Shown piece after piece: positions 34,392 to 42,690 of a stretch of 64,000 nt of DNA. Under the pieces are notes generated by a model that was not told where the DNA came from, made no database searches, and worked only from the letters and a program-made list of their open reading frames with translations. A program made the translations under genes and the position numbers. Numbering within the stretch: the stretch's first letter is position 1; every line of letters begins with the position of its first letter. This DNA comes from an uncultured Bacilli bacterium (GTDB lineage Bacteria; Bacillota_I; Bacilli_A; RF39; UBA660), in the NCBI GenBank assembly GCA_934182615.1, contig CAKPRO010000004.1, forward strand, positions 1-64,000, in the 5' to 3' direction.

Positions 34392-36146
34392 TTATTTATA
34401 TTCCTTTACTTGCTTAATAATCATATTAGTAAATTCATCTTTTTCTATAGTAGTACTATTTTCTTTACCAAACATACGATAAGTAATAGTATTATTATCT
34501 CTCTCATTATTACCAAGTACTAAAGTATATGGAATCTTCTTAGTTTGTGATTCTCTAATCTTATATCCCATCTTTTCATCTCTAGCATCTAATTCTACTC
34601 TAAAACCTTTACTTCTAAGTTCTTCTACTACTTTGTTAGCGTACTCTAAATGATATTCATTATTTACTGGAATAACATTAATTTGTACTGGACTAAGCCA
34701 TAAAGGAAGTGCACCCTTAGTTTCTTCAAGAATAAAGGCTGTAAATCTATCAAATGTACCAAATATAGCTCTATGAAGTACTACAGGTACCTTTTTCTCA
34801 CCATTAGAATCAATATAAGATAAATTAAATCTTCTAGGAAGTAAGAAGTCAAGTTGACAAGTAGACAAAGTAATCTCTGGTCCAACAGCAGGTTTAACTT
34901 CAACATCTAACTTAGGCCCGTAGAAGGCAGCTTCTCCAATAGCTTCAGTATATTCTACTCCTATCTCATTTAATACTTCTCTAAGTTCATTCTCAGCCTT
35001 ATTCCACATCTCATCATCATCAAAGTATTTATGTTTATCTTCAGGATCTCTAAGAGATAATCTAAACTTATAATTATCAATTCCAAAATCTTTATATACA
35101 TCTAGTATAAGACTAACTACTTCTTTAAATTGATCTTTAATTTGATCAGGTCTAACAAATAGATGGGCATCATTTTGACACATACATCTAACTCTCTCTA
35201 AACCTTTAACAGCTCCACTAGCTTCATATCTAAAGTCAGTAGCAAACTCTCCAATCTTAATAGGAAGTTCACGATAAGAGTGAATCTCATTACCATAAAT
35301 TAACATATGATGTGGACAATTCATAGGTCTTAATACAAACTCTTCATCATCAACTTTCATAGAAGGGAACATATTTTCTTTATAATGATCCCAGTGTCCT
35401 GAAGTCTTATATAAATCTACTGTTCCTACACATGGAGTATATACATGAGAGTACCCTAGTTTTTGTTCCTTAGCATAAATATAATTCTCCAAGTTCTTTC
35501 TAACAATTGCTCCATTAGGAAGCCATAAAGGCATACCCTTACCAACTAAATCATGAGACATAAAGATATCTAAGTCTTTACCAATCTTACGATGATCTCT
35601 CTCTTTTCTCTCTTGTAATTCAGTTAAGTAACTATTTAAATCTTCTTCATTTCTAAAACATACTCCATATATTCTCTGAAGCATCTTATTATTAGAATCA
35701 GCCTTCCAATAAGCACCACTTACTTTTATTAACTTAAAGTATTTTAATTCTTTAGTAGTGTCAACATGTGGTCCACGACAAAGATCAGTAAAATCTCCTT
35801 GTGTATAACAAGATATAACTTGTTCATTCTCATCCATTCTACTAATTAAATCTATTTTATATGGATCATCATGAAACATTTCTAAAGCTTCATCTTTACT
35901 AATTTCATGTCTAACTATTCTTTTACCATCTTTAGATAACTTCTTCATTTCCTTTTCTATTTTAGGTAAATCTTCTTCTTTGATTACTTCATCACCTAAG
36001 TCAATATCATAATAGAACCCCTCTTCAATTACTGGTCCTACCCAGAATTTAGCATTTGGATATAAATGCTTAACAGCTTGTGCAAGTAAATGTGCACATG
36101 AATGATTTAATTTACTTAAATCTTCATTTTCTTTAATATTTATCAT
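34392..36146 (-). CDS. thrS: Threonyl-tRNA synthetase lacking the TGS domain
   Basis: 584 aa, about 55-60 shorter than the usual enzyme because it starts directly at the editing-linker segment LNHSCAHLLAQAV, with no TGS domain. Editing site HSCAH, YYDID; catalytic class II core with VLRPMNCPHHM, ERVRCM, then the anticodon-binding domain (INVIPVNNEYHLEY to FGKENSTTIEK). Start at ATG 36146 overlaps the preceding small ORF. It is controlled by the upstream T-box. The Zn ligands in CPHH look intact. Confidence 0.95.
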   Translation of the reverse strand: MINIKENEDLSKLNHSCAHLLAQAVKHLYPNAKFWVGPVIEEGFYYDIDLGDEVIKEEDLPKIEKEMKKLSKDGKRIVRHEISKDEALEMFHDDPYKIDLISRMDENEQVISCYTQGDFTDLCRGPHVDTTKELKYFKLIKVSGAYWKADSNNKMLQRIYGVCFRNEEDLNSYLTELQERKERDHRKIGKDLDIFMSHDLVGKGMPLWLPNGAIVRKNLENYIYAKEQKLGYSHVYTPCVGTVDLYKTSGHWDHYKENMFPSMKVDDEEFVLRPMNCPHHMLIYGNEIHSYRELPIKIGEFATDFRYEASGAVKGLERVRCMCQNDAHLFVRPDQIKDQFKEVVSLILDVYKDFGIDNYKFRLSLRDPEDKHKYFDDDEMWNKAENELREVLNEIGVEYTEAIGEAAFYGPKLDVEVKPAVGPEITLSTCQLDFLLPRRFNLSYIDSNGEKKVPVVLHRAIFGTFDRFTAFILEETKGALPLWLSPVQINVIPVNNEYHLEYANKVVEELRSKGFRVELDARDEKMGYKIRESQTKKIPYTLVLGNNERDNNTITYRMFGKENSTTIEKDEFTNMIIKQVKEYK

Positions 36147-36424
36147 TTTTTATTCCTCCTTCTATTTTCACTTTTAATTTGTTTTCTTTTTATTTTTTGT
36201 TTTTCTCTTTTACATATTTTTTTACATTCTCTATAATATGTATTATCAGTAGTAGTATGACTTGTTACTATTCTATCTATTATTCTAATACCATTATCAC
36301 TATAACCTACTAGTGTCTTTCTTAATGTAATTAAATCACTTAAATTAAGATTAGATATATCTAGTTGCCAAGTCTCATACTTATTTTTTCTCCATACCGT
36401 TACTGGTATAAAATTATTTTCCAT
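36143..36424 (-). CDS. Small basic protein between T-box and thrS, unknown
   Basis: 93 aa from ATG 36424 (AGGAGGG seven bases before; the in-frame TTG upstream is ignored). The first half is folded-looking (FIPVTVWRKNKYETWQLDI, SDLITLRKTLVGYSDNG), the last third is almost all Lys/Arg (CKREKQKIKRKQIKSE). It ends four bases into thrS, so it is co-translated with it and shares its T-box control. No function assigned; a nucleic-acid-binding role is possible given the tail. Confidence 0.65.
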   Translation of the reverse strand: MENNFIPVTVWRKNKYETWQLDISNLNLSDLITLRKTLVGYSDNGIRIIDRIVTSHTTTDNTYYRECKKICKREKQKIKRKQIKSENRRRNKK

Positions 36425-36449
36425 AACCAAACCCTCCTATTTATGAAAA

Positions 36450-36650
36450 AAAGACCTCTAAAAGGAGAGAATACATATCTCGGTACCATCCTTCTTTGGT
36501 CTTAATTTAGATAACGGCTCTTAACCGGTAATCTCTTTCGAGTACACTATAAAGGTAGTAATTATATAACTTTATCATTAGTTTCCACCAAACACTAACT
36601 CTCTATAAATAAAATATATATAATCTTGTCCTTCTCATTGCTTTCAAATA
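36450..36650 (-). ncRNA. T-box leader (Thr) for the small ORF and thrS
   Basis: On the minus strand the T-box sequence AAGGATGGTACCGAG is at 36479-36493 (canonical AAGGGTGGTACCGCG). A terminator stem AAGACC/GGTCTT ends in a T run at 36445-36452. Upstream are stem I elements (AGAGAGTTAG, AAACTAATG) and a likely ACC specifier in ACTACCTTTAT. Uncharged tRNA-Thr would pair with the specifier and let transcription read through into thrS. Stem boundaries are by eye. Confidence 0.85.
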
Positions 36651-36657
36651 TAAATAT

Positions 36658-36686
36658 ATTATATTCTTATTTTTTATCTTTGTCAA
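36658..36686 (-). promoter_or_regulatory. Consensus promoter for the T-box leader
   Basis: Minus strand: TTGACA (36681-36686), 17 bases, TATAAT (36658-36663). A perfect SigA consensus, about eight bases before the assumed leader start. Confidence 0.85.
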
Positions 36687-36704
36687 TTACTTTTTATCTA
36701 TTTT

Positions 36705-36766
36705 CCACTTCAGCCTGTAGTCTTCCGTGGTATGATGAAGCCTTAAGTCTTCATCATAAATATTTA
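36705..36766. repeat. 57-base paired-hairpin repeat, copy B1
   Basis: Hairpin 1, CCAC...GTGG, contains GCCTGTAGTC. Hairpin 2 is TATGATGAAG-C-CTTAAG-T-CTTCATCATA. The same 57 bases recur at 42634-42690, again at a gene 3' end. It also shares GCCTGTAGTCTTC with the element after superoxide dismutase. Confidence 0.85.
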
Positions 36767-38098
36767 TTTGTTAAAAGTTTCATTTAATATAGATATATAT
36801 TTACTTCTCATATCAGTAAGTATTGTATCAAGTATTTCAAAAGAAATATCTCTTTCACTCTTATTTGTAGTATCAAATAAATAAAAATTAATATTTTCTT
36901 TATTAGATAATTCTTTAATATTCATAAGTGAATCATTATATTCATTAATATTATCTTCATTTAGAAAAGTCCTTTTTTCTAACGATACATTAGCAGTATA
37001 ATCTCTTCTTAAAGAAGTTAAACTATCAGTATATAAACCTATTATAATATCAATCTTATTTTTAATTATTGGAATATATTCATCTATATAATTATCATAT
37101 TCTTCTTTAGTCACTCCATTTTTATTATATAGTCTATCCATCCATATCATTCTATCAAAAAGAGATCTATCTATTAATATAATATCATTATTTTTATTAA
37201 TCTCATTATCTAAATCTTCTAAAACATATTTAGGAATTTCAGTATTAATAATATTTTTATATTCATCTTTTAATTTAGGATATATTTCTTTCTTATATCT
37301 CTTTGAAGTAGTAAATTCTTCTAATGTACTAGTAGTAAAACCACCCTTCTTAAAAAAGTCGTATAAATTATTCATAAGAGTAGTCTTACCAGTTCTTGGA
37401 GTACCAGTAAACTCTATCACATATGGTTTATTCCTATCAAGTACACTAATCATCTTATATATTTCTTGTTTTCTATAATGTAATCTAATTAATTTATTAT
37501 ATTCATCTTCTCGTCCTTCAAATATCTTTCTTTCAAGTTCATCATGTTTATTATCATTAAAAATATCTTCGATAAGTAACTTCAATCTACTAAACATAAT
37601 ATAGTCTTTATCTTCATTATATATTAAACTATTATATACTTCAGTATAATACCACTTTTGTTTATCAAAACCCCTTTTAAATGCTGAAAAATCTTTCTTA
37701 CCATTAACTTCAAAAATAATTCTCATATCCTCTAAATTACTTATCTTATCTGCACATACTACAGCTTTATGTCTTAAATCTAAATCCTTAACTTTATCTA
37801 TAGTAATAGTTTTTCTCTCTTCCCAACTTAAACTTTTATCTTCTTCAGTTGCACCAAGTACTAATGATACAATATCATCATTAAATTCATTTAATAAATC
37901 TTCTTTAGTATATTTAGTATCCTCAATTACATCATGAAGATAAGCAGCCGCTACCACATTATCATCATATCCATATTCACTCAAAATATTAGCAACATTT
38001 ATAGGATGAATAATCATAGGTTTCTCTTTATCAGATTTTCTTATTTGCCCTTTATGTGCCTTAATAGCAAATAATTTTGCTTTTTCTTTTATATTCAT
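36764..38098 (-). CDS. HD (SpoT-like) phosphohydrolase fused to a P-loop nucleoside kinase
   Basis: 444 aa from ATG 38098 (GAGGAG upstream). The N-terminal half is a SpoT/MazG-like HD domain (AHKGQIRKSDKEKPMIIHP, AAAYLHDVIEDTKY, AVVCADKISNLEDM; HD pair in LHDVIED). Near residue 230 a P-loop kinase domain begins: VIEFTGTPRTGKTTLMNNL, then ILIDRSLFDRMIW, an LID-like region with RRDYTANVS. This looks like deoxynucleoside or thymidylate kinase architecture. The fusion is unusual. It ends in the B1 hairpin. Confidence 0.85.
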   Translation of the reverse strand: MNIKEKAKLFAIKAHKGQIRKSDKEKPMIIHPINVANILSEYGYDDNVVAAAYLHDVIEDTKYTKEDLLNEFNDDIVSLVLGATEEDKSLSWEERKTITIDKVKDLDLRHKAVVCADKISNLEDMRIIFEVNGKKDFSAFKRGFDKQKWYYTEVYNSLIYNEDKDYIMFSRLKLLIEDIFNDNKHDELERKIFEGREDEYNKLIRLHYRKQEIYKMISVLDRNKPYVIEFTGTPRTGKTTLMNNLYDFFKKGGFTTSTLEEFTTSKRYKKEIYPKLKDEYKNIINTEIPKYVLEDLDNEINKNNDIILIDRSLFDRMIWMDRLYNKNGVTKEEYDNYIDEYIPIIKNKIDIIIGLYTDSLTSLRRDYTANVSLEKRTFLNEDNINEYNDSLMNIKELSNKENINFYLFDTTNKSERDISFEILDTILTDMRSKYISILNETFNK

Positions 38099-38183
38099 TT
38101 TATCACTCCTCAAAATTATTATAATAGTATTAAAGAAAATATATCGTCATTATTATATGAATATAGGAAATATTATGTATCTA

Positions 38184-38789
38184 TTATATTTCTTTTATAT
38201 TAAGTATCTTACTTAAAGTAAAATGTCTAATAGAACCCCTAAGTTTACAAAAAGCAAGAACGTAAGTATTATCTTCAAATTCAAACATATTTACAGGGAT
38301 AATTTCTCTTTTAACTATCTTACCTGATGTACCTAAATAATCAATTAATAAACTTTTCTTATCTTTAATACACTTATCAATAATATTAATTTTTTCATCA
38401 TTTTTATTTACTGTTACATCAACATTTTTATATTCTGATAATATTTTATTAGTATTATAAATAGAATGTAATTTTTTATTTAACTTATTAAAATCACTAA
38501 TCAATTTATTATCACTAATATTCTTAATATTTTCTTCTACTCTATCTAATACTTCCAAATCATATTTATTAAAATAATCTATATTCATAATATCATTTTT
38601 ATTTATATAATATCCACCACCAGGTCCTTTAAAAGATTCTATAATATAACCAGCCATCTCTAATTGCTCTTTATAATACCTTACCATTCTCTCTGTTACT
38701 CCAAGTTCCATACTAAGTTCTTTAACAGAATATACTCTACCATTTGATAATAACTTTATCATTAAAAATGCATTAGATATTTTACTCAT
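38184..38789 (-). CDS. HTH-WYL transcriptional regulator
   Basis: 201 aa. N-terminal DeoR/YafY-type helix-turn-helix (GRVYSVKELSMELGVTERMVRYY) and a C-terminal WYL-like domain (CIKDKKSLLIDYLGTSGKIV, REIIPVNMFEFEDNTYVLAFCKL) that usually binds a nucleotide or DNA-end ligand. It sits between the hybrid kinase and the HD/kinase gene, perhaps regulating the module. A TATAAT lies near the start; RBS AGGTGAAGT. Confidence 0.85.
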   Translation of the reverse strand: MSKISNAFLMIKLLSNGRVYSVKELSMELGVTERMVRYYKEQLEMAGYIIESFKGPGGGYYINKNDIMNIDYFNKYDLEVLDRVEENIKNISDNKLISDFNKLNKKLHSIYNTNKILSEYKNVDVTVNKNDEKINIIDKCIKDKKSLLIDYLGTSGKIVKREIIPVNMFEFEDNTYVLAFCKLRGSIRHFTLSKILNIKEI

Positions 38790-38830
38790 ACTTCACCTAC
38801 TTTGTCCTAATCAAAAATATTATATCATAA

Positions 38831-38864
38831 ATATTAAAAATAAGTACTATTATTTCAAGCACTT
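38831..38864 (-). terminator. Terminator after hybrid kinase 1
   Basis: Stem AAATAAGT/ACTTATTT with T-rich flank on the minus strand; it overlaps the 3' end of the kinase gene. Confidence 0.6.
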
Positions 38865-40613
38865 ATTTATCTTATTCATTAAATCATCTTTATCTATAGG
38901 TTTTATAATATAATCACTAAAACCACTATCTTTATAAATATCATCATATATAATATTACTATTCTTAGTAAGAAGGATAACTTTAGTATCAAAGCCTTTT
39001 ATCTTACCAAACTTATTCATAACACTAATACCATTCATATAAGGCATATCTTCATCTAGTAATATTAAATCATACTTATCACCTTTTCTAATTCTATCTA
39101 GTGCTTCTTTACCTAAATTAGAACTATCATATAGTATATTATGTTTATCTAATATCTTACTAATTATTTTAGTACTAGAATTATTATCATCTATAATTAA
39201 TATCTTTTTATTATTAACATAATTATCATAATTATCTTTATTATTAGTATATATCTTTTGATCTAATATAATAGTAACAATAGTTCCTTTATTATATTCA
39301 CTACTTATAAGTAAATTACCACCCATTATATTAATAGTCTTTCTAGCACCATATAAACTATTTTGATCTTTAGTATTTTTATTTAAACACTTATCTAAGT
39401 TCTCAGCTTTTATTCCAATACCAGAGTCTTCTATCTTTATAATTAATCTAACTATATCTTTTTTAAAGATAGCATTAACAGATAACTCTACATATCCTTT
39501 ATCAGTATATTTATAAGAATTACCTATAATAGTATTTAATACATTCTTTAAATTAATACTATCTCCATATAAAATATTAGGTAAATTACTATCTATATTA
39601 AATCTAAAACTAATATCTTTATCTTCAAATAATTCTTTATTTTTATTTATTACTTCTTTAAGTAATAATTTAATATTATATTTATTTTTAACAGTCTTAA
39701 CATTAATATCATCAATAACATCAATATTATATATATTATTAGCCATACTATATAACTTGTTATTAGAAGATATTATCTCTCTAGCAAAGAATCTATTTTC
39801 TTCTAAATTATTACTATTTAGTATTACTTCAGAAGATTTATTAATATCACTAGCAATACTCTTAACCTCATTCATCATATTATATATAAGCATACTTTTA
39901 TCTTCATTAGCAGCATCCGCTATTTTCTTAGACATATGTATCTCTTCAAGTAATTTCTTATCTGGATTTTCTATTGTAAAATACATAATTACTGTTATTA
40001 AGGCAAATGAACTAGAAATAATTTGTATTTCTGGAGCAATATTATTGACTAGTAAAAGTCCTCCTATTAAAAGAAGTAATAAAAGCATTGGAACTTTTTC
40101 TCTAAAAGTCATATTTTTAAAATATTTTATAAATAGTATAAAATCTAAAATGATTAAAAGAAAAGTAATTGCTAAAAGAAATACTATACCCATTCCACCT
40201 AAATATGCTGAATTTTTCTCTAATATAAAATCAATAGGTAAAAATATCAAAAGTAATGTTGAAGAAATAGAACCAATAATTATACTCTTTCTTATCTTAC
40301 TATTTTTATATTCTGTTAATTTATTTCCTTTATATTTAGTAATAGTAAGTATATACAATGTAAAAGTAGTAAGCCATTCTAATATAAATATAAGATATAA
40401 TCTAGATATTATACTAGATACTAAATCATTCATTTTATAAATAGCAGTAACATTACAACCTATTTCTAGTAGTAGGCCAATAGGTGTTATAGATAATAAC
40501 TTTTCATAAACTGCATTTTCACTATTATTAATTCTGTTTTTTGAAAAGTATACTATACTAGTAAGCATGGTATATATAAAACTTACAATTAAAAGAGTAA
40601 TTCTAATTTGCAT
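38850..40613 (-). CDS. 7-TM hybrid histidine kinase 1 with Asn in the H-box
   Basis: 587 aa from ATG 40613 (AGAGGTG nine bases before). About seven helices form the sensor (residues 1-210). A linker (LLEEIHMSKKIADAA) leads to a dimerisation region whose H-box aligns as NMMNEVKSIA with Asn at the phospho-His position. The ATPase domain has a sound N-box (GNSYKYTDKG) and G1 (EDSGIGI) but a degenerate G2 (LYGARKTINIMGG). The receiver keeps Asp in ILLDEDMP and the Lys in IIKPI. Paired with the AMP-ligase gene upstream. A WYL gene follows. Confidence 0.85.
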   Translation of the reverse strand: MQIRITLLIVSFIYTMLTSIVYFSKNRINNSENAVYEKLLSITPIGLLLEIGCNVTAIYKMNDLVSSIISRLYLIFILEWLTTFTLYILTITKYKGNKLTEYKNSKIRKSIIIGSISSTLLLIFLPIDFILEKNSAYLGGMGIVFLLAITFLLIILDFILFIKYFKNMTFREKVPMLLLLLLIGGLLLVNNIAPEIQIISSSFALITVIMYFTIENPDKKLLEEIHMSKKIADAANEDKSMLIYNMMNEVKSIASDINKSSEVILNSNNLEENRFFAREIISSNNKLYSMANNIYNIDVIDDINVKTVKNKYNIKLLLKEVINKNKELFEDKDISFRFNIDSNLPNILYGDSINLKNVLNTIIGNSYKYTDKGYVELSVNAIFKKDIVRLIIKIEDSGIGIKAENLDKCLNKNTKDQNSLYGARKTINIMGGNLLISSEYNKGTIVTIILDQKIYTNNKDNYDNYVNNKKILIIDDNNSSTKIISKILDKHNILYDSSNLGKEALDRIRKGDKYDLILLDEDMPYMNGISVMNKFGKIKGFDTKVILLTKNSNIIYDDIYKDSGFSDYIIKPIDKDDLMNKINKCLK

Positions 40614-40666
40614 AACATTTTTCACCTCTTTATTCTATAAAAATTATAACATATCCACACTAAAAA

Positions 40667-40698
40667 AGAAAGTAAAAACTATACAATTTTTACTTTCT
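40667..40698 (-). terminator. Terminator after AMP-ligase 1
   Basis: Stem AGAAAGTAAAAA/TTTTTACTTTCT overlapping the gene end, with a T tract on the minus strand. Confidence 0.8.
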
Positions 40699-42528
40699 AA
40701 TTAAGGTTTTCTTTAATACTTTTTTATCAACTTTACCTACTACTGTTTTTGGTAATTCATCTTCAATATAATATGATGTTGGTATTAAATAATCAGTAAT
40801 AGTGTTATTTGCATAATCACTAATTATTTTCATTGCTTCCTTCTTACTATAACAATCATCAATACTAACAAAAGCAACTGGTACTTCTCCATTATAATGA
40901 TTAGGATCAGGAATACCTACTACTGCTACTGATTTAACAATAGGACACTTTAATAATATGCTTTCTACATTATATGGATATATTTTCTTGCCATCATATC
41001 TAATAATTATATCTTTTATTCTACCAACTACATATAGTAGTCCATCAGGAGTAACATATCCAATATCGCCAGTATGAAGCCATTTATTACCATCCTTATG
41101 TTCTTTTATCACTTTATTTGTCTCCTCTACATTACCATAATAACCGAGCATAATATCAGGGGCACTTACACAAATTTCACCAAGTTCATTATAATGTAAA
41201 TCTTCTTCCTTATCATTATCATATATGGATACAACAGTTTTAGAAAATGGAACGCCTACACTACCAGGTTTATTAACTTCATTATTAAAACATACTGTAA
41301 CAGCAGAACATTTTTCTGTTAAACCATAACCTTTTTGTATCTTATATTCGCATCCACCTTTATCTAATATTTCATTAACTTTACTTTCAACTTTAGCATT
41401 AAGAGTATCTCCTCCTTCAATAGGAGCTTTAAAGAAAGATAAATCAACATTAGGTCTATTTATTAATGGACTTTTAGAGAATATTTCCCAATGAGCAGGA
41501 CTACCAGCCATACAATTTGGTTTATATTTTAATATTACTTCAGGTATCTTTTCTGGTTCATACTTAGCAATCATCATCGTTTTCATACCACAAACTAAAG
41601 ATGTATGTAATCCTACACTAAGACCATATCCAACAAATTCTGGCATTACTCCTACTAATAAGTAATGTCTTATAAATTGTACTGGTGAATTTTTTATTTG
41701 ATTAGTAAGTTCATTTAAATTATCATTTGATAAAAGAACTCCTTTTGGCACTCCTGTAGTTCCTCCTGTATGAACAATAGCAACTGGTCTATCTTTTTCA
41801 TACTCTTCTTCTAATACACCATTATACATATTTCCATTTTTAATAAAATCTTTATAAAGCATATAATTAGCTGAAGACTCTCTCATAACTTTTTTATGTC
41901 TATTATAAATTTCTCTATCAGATATTTTATTCTTAATCTTTAAGCCATTCATTATTAATGGTAGAGATTCTACTGGTGAAGTAACAACAATATTCTCTAT
42001 ATTTTTTTTCTCAATTAAGTTAGTAAACTTATCAAAACACATATCTAACATTATTAAATGTCTAGGATTAGATATATTCAAATACTTTTCTAATCCTTCT
42101 TCACTTTCAGTAGGATCTATATAATCTGCTATTGCTCCTATCATACTACAAGCATAAAATAAATATGCAGACTCAGGTGTATTAGGTAAACATATAGTAA
42201 CTACTTCTCCTTTTTTTACACCTATAGTTTTAAGTGCTTTAGCAACTTTTTCTATTTGTAAAAATAATTCAAAATATTTTATCTGTCTATTTGCAAATAT
42301 AATAGCGGTATCATTTATATATTTTTTATTTTCATCATATAAATAACGATAAACTGTTTTATTAATAGAACCAGCCATCAATTCTTCTTTAGTATAATAT
42401 TTAAGCCAAGGTCTATCTATATTTGGTATTCCAGTTAATGGTCCTTGTATATTTCCTAATAATAATTCTCTTAAATATAAATTTCTTTCTATTTCTTTAT
42501 TATAGTTTTCCATATTCTTATAACACAT
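40690..42528 (-). CDS. AMP-forming acyl/aryl ligase 1
   Basis: 612 aa. ANL superfamily: P-loop-like AIVHTGGTTGVPKGVLLS, YGLTEKCSAVT, WLHTGDIGYVTPDGLLYVVGR, hinge Asp-like RIKD, and C-terminal LPKTVVGKVDKK with the catalytic Lys. It adenylates a carboxylate, perhaps a fatty acid. The next gene is a membrane hybrid kinase. Start uncertain: ATG 42528 is adjacent to GAGGGG while ATG 42513 is 15 bases away. Promoter TTGACT-17-TATTAT. No clear partner carrier protein. Confidence 0.88.
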   Translation of the reverse strand: MCYKNMENYNKEIERNLYLRELLLGNIQGPLTGIPNIDRPWLKYYTKEELMAGSINKTVYRYLYDENKKYINDTAIIFANRQIKYFELFLQIEKVAKALKTIGVKKGEVVTICLPNTPESAYLFYACSMIGAIADYIDPTESEEGLEKYLNISNPRHLIMLDMCFDKFTNLIEKKNIENIVVTSPVESLPLIMNGLKIKNKISDREIYNRHKKVMRESSANYMLYKDFIKNGNMYNGVLEEEYEKDRPVAIVHTGGTTGVPKGVLLSNDNLNELTNQIKNSPVQFIRHYLLVGVMPEFVGYGLSVGLHTSLVCGMKTMMIAKYEPEKIPEVILKYKPNCMAGSPAHWEIFSKSPLINRPNVDLSFFKAPIEGGDTLNAKVESKVNEILDKGGCEYKIQKGYGLTEKCSAVTVCFNNEVNKPGSVGVPFSKTVVSIYDNDKEEDLHYNELGEICVSAPDIMLGYYGNVEETNKVIKEHKDGNKWLHTGDIGYVTPDGLLYVVGRIKDIIIRYDGKKIYPYNVESILLKCPIVKSVAVVGIPDPNHYNGEVPVAFVSIDDCYSKKEAMKIISDYANNTITDYLIPTSYYIEDELPKTVVGKVDKKVLKKTLIRK

Positions 42529-42549
42529 CCCCTCAAATAAATTACTTAT

Positions 42550-42578
42550 ATAATACTCTATTTTTATAGATTAGTCAA
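42550..42578 (-). promoter_or_regulatory. Promoter of AMP-ligase 1
   Basis: Minus strand: TTGACT (42573-42578), 17 bases, TATTAT (42550-42555). The -10 and leader (TAAGTAATTTATTTGAGGGG) recur upstream of AMP-ligase 2. Confidence 0.8.
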
Positions 42579-42633
42579 ATATAAAAAAAGAATTATCATT
42601 ATACTAATAATTCTTTATCATATTATCTTATTA

Positions 42634-42690
42634 CCACTTCAGCCTGTAGTCTTCCGTGGTATGATGAAGCCTTAAGTCTTCATCATAAAT
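42634..42690. repeat. 57-base paired-hairpin repeat, copy B2
   Basis: By eye identical to copy B1 at 36705, including CCACTTCAGCC and the TATGATGAAG stem. It lies across the end of hybrid kinase 2. Confidence 0.85.
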
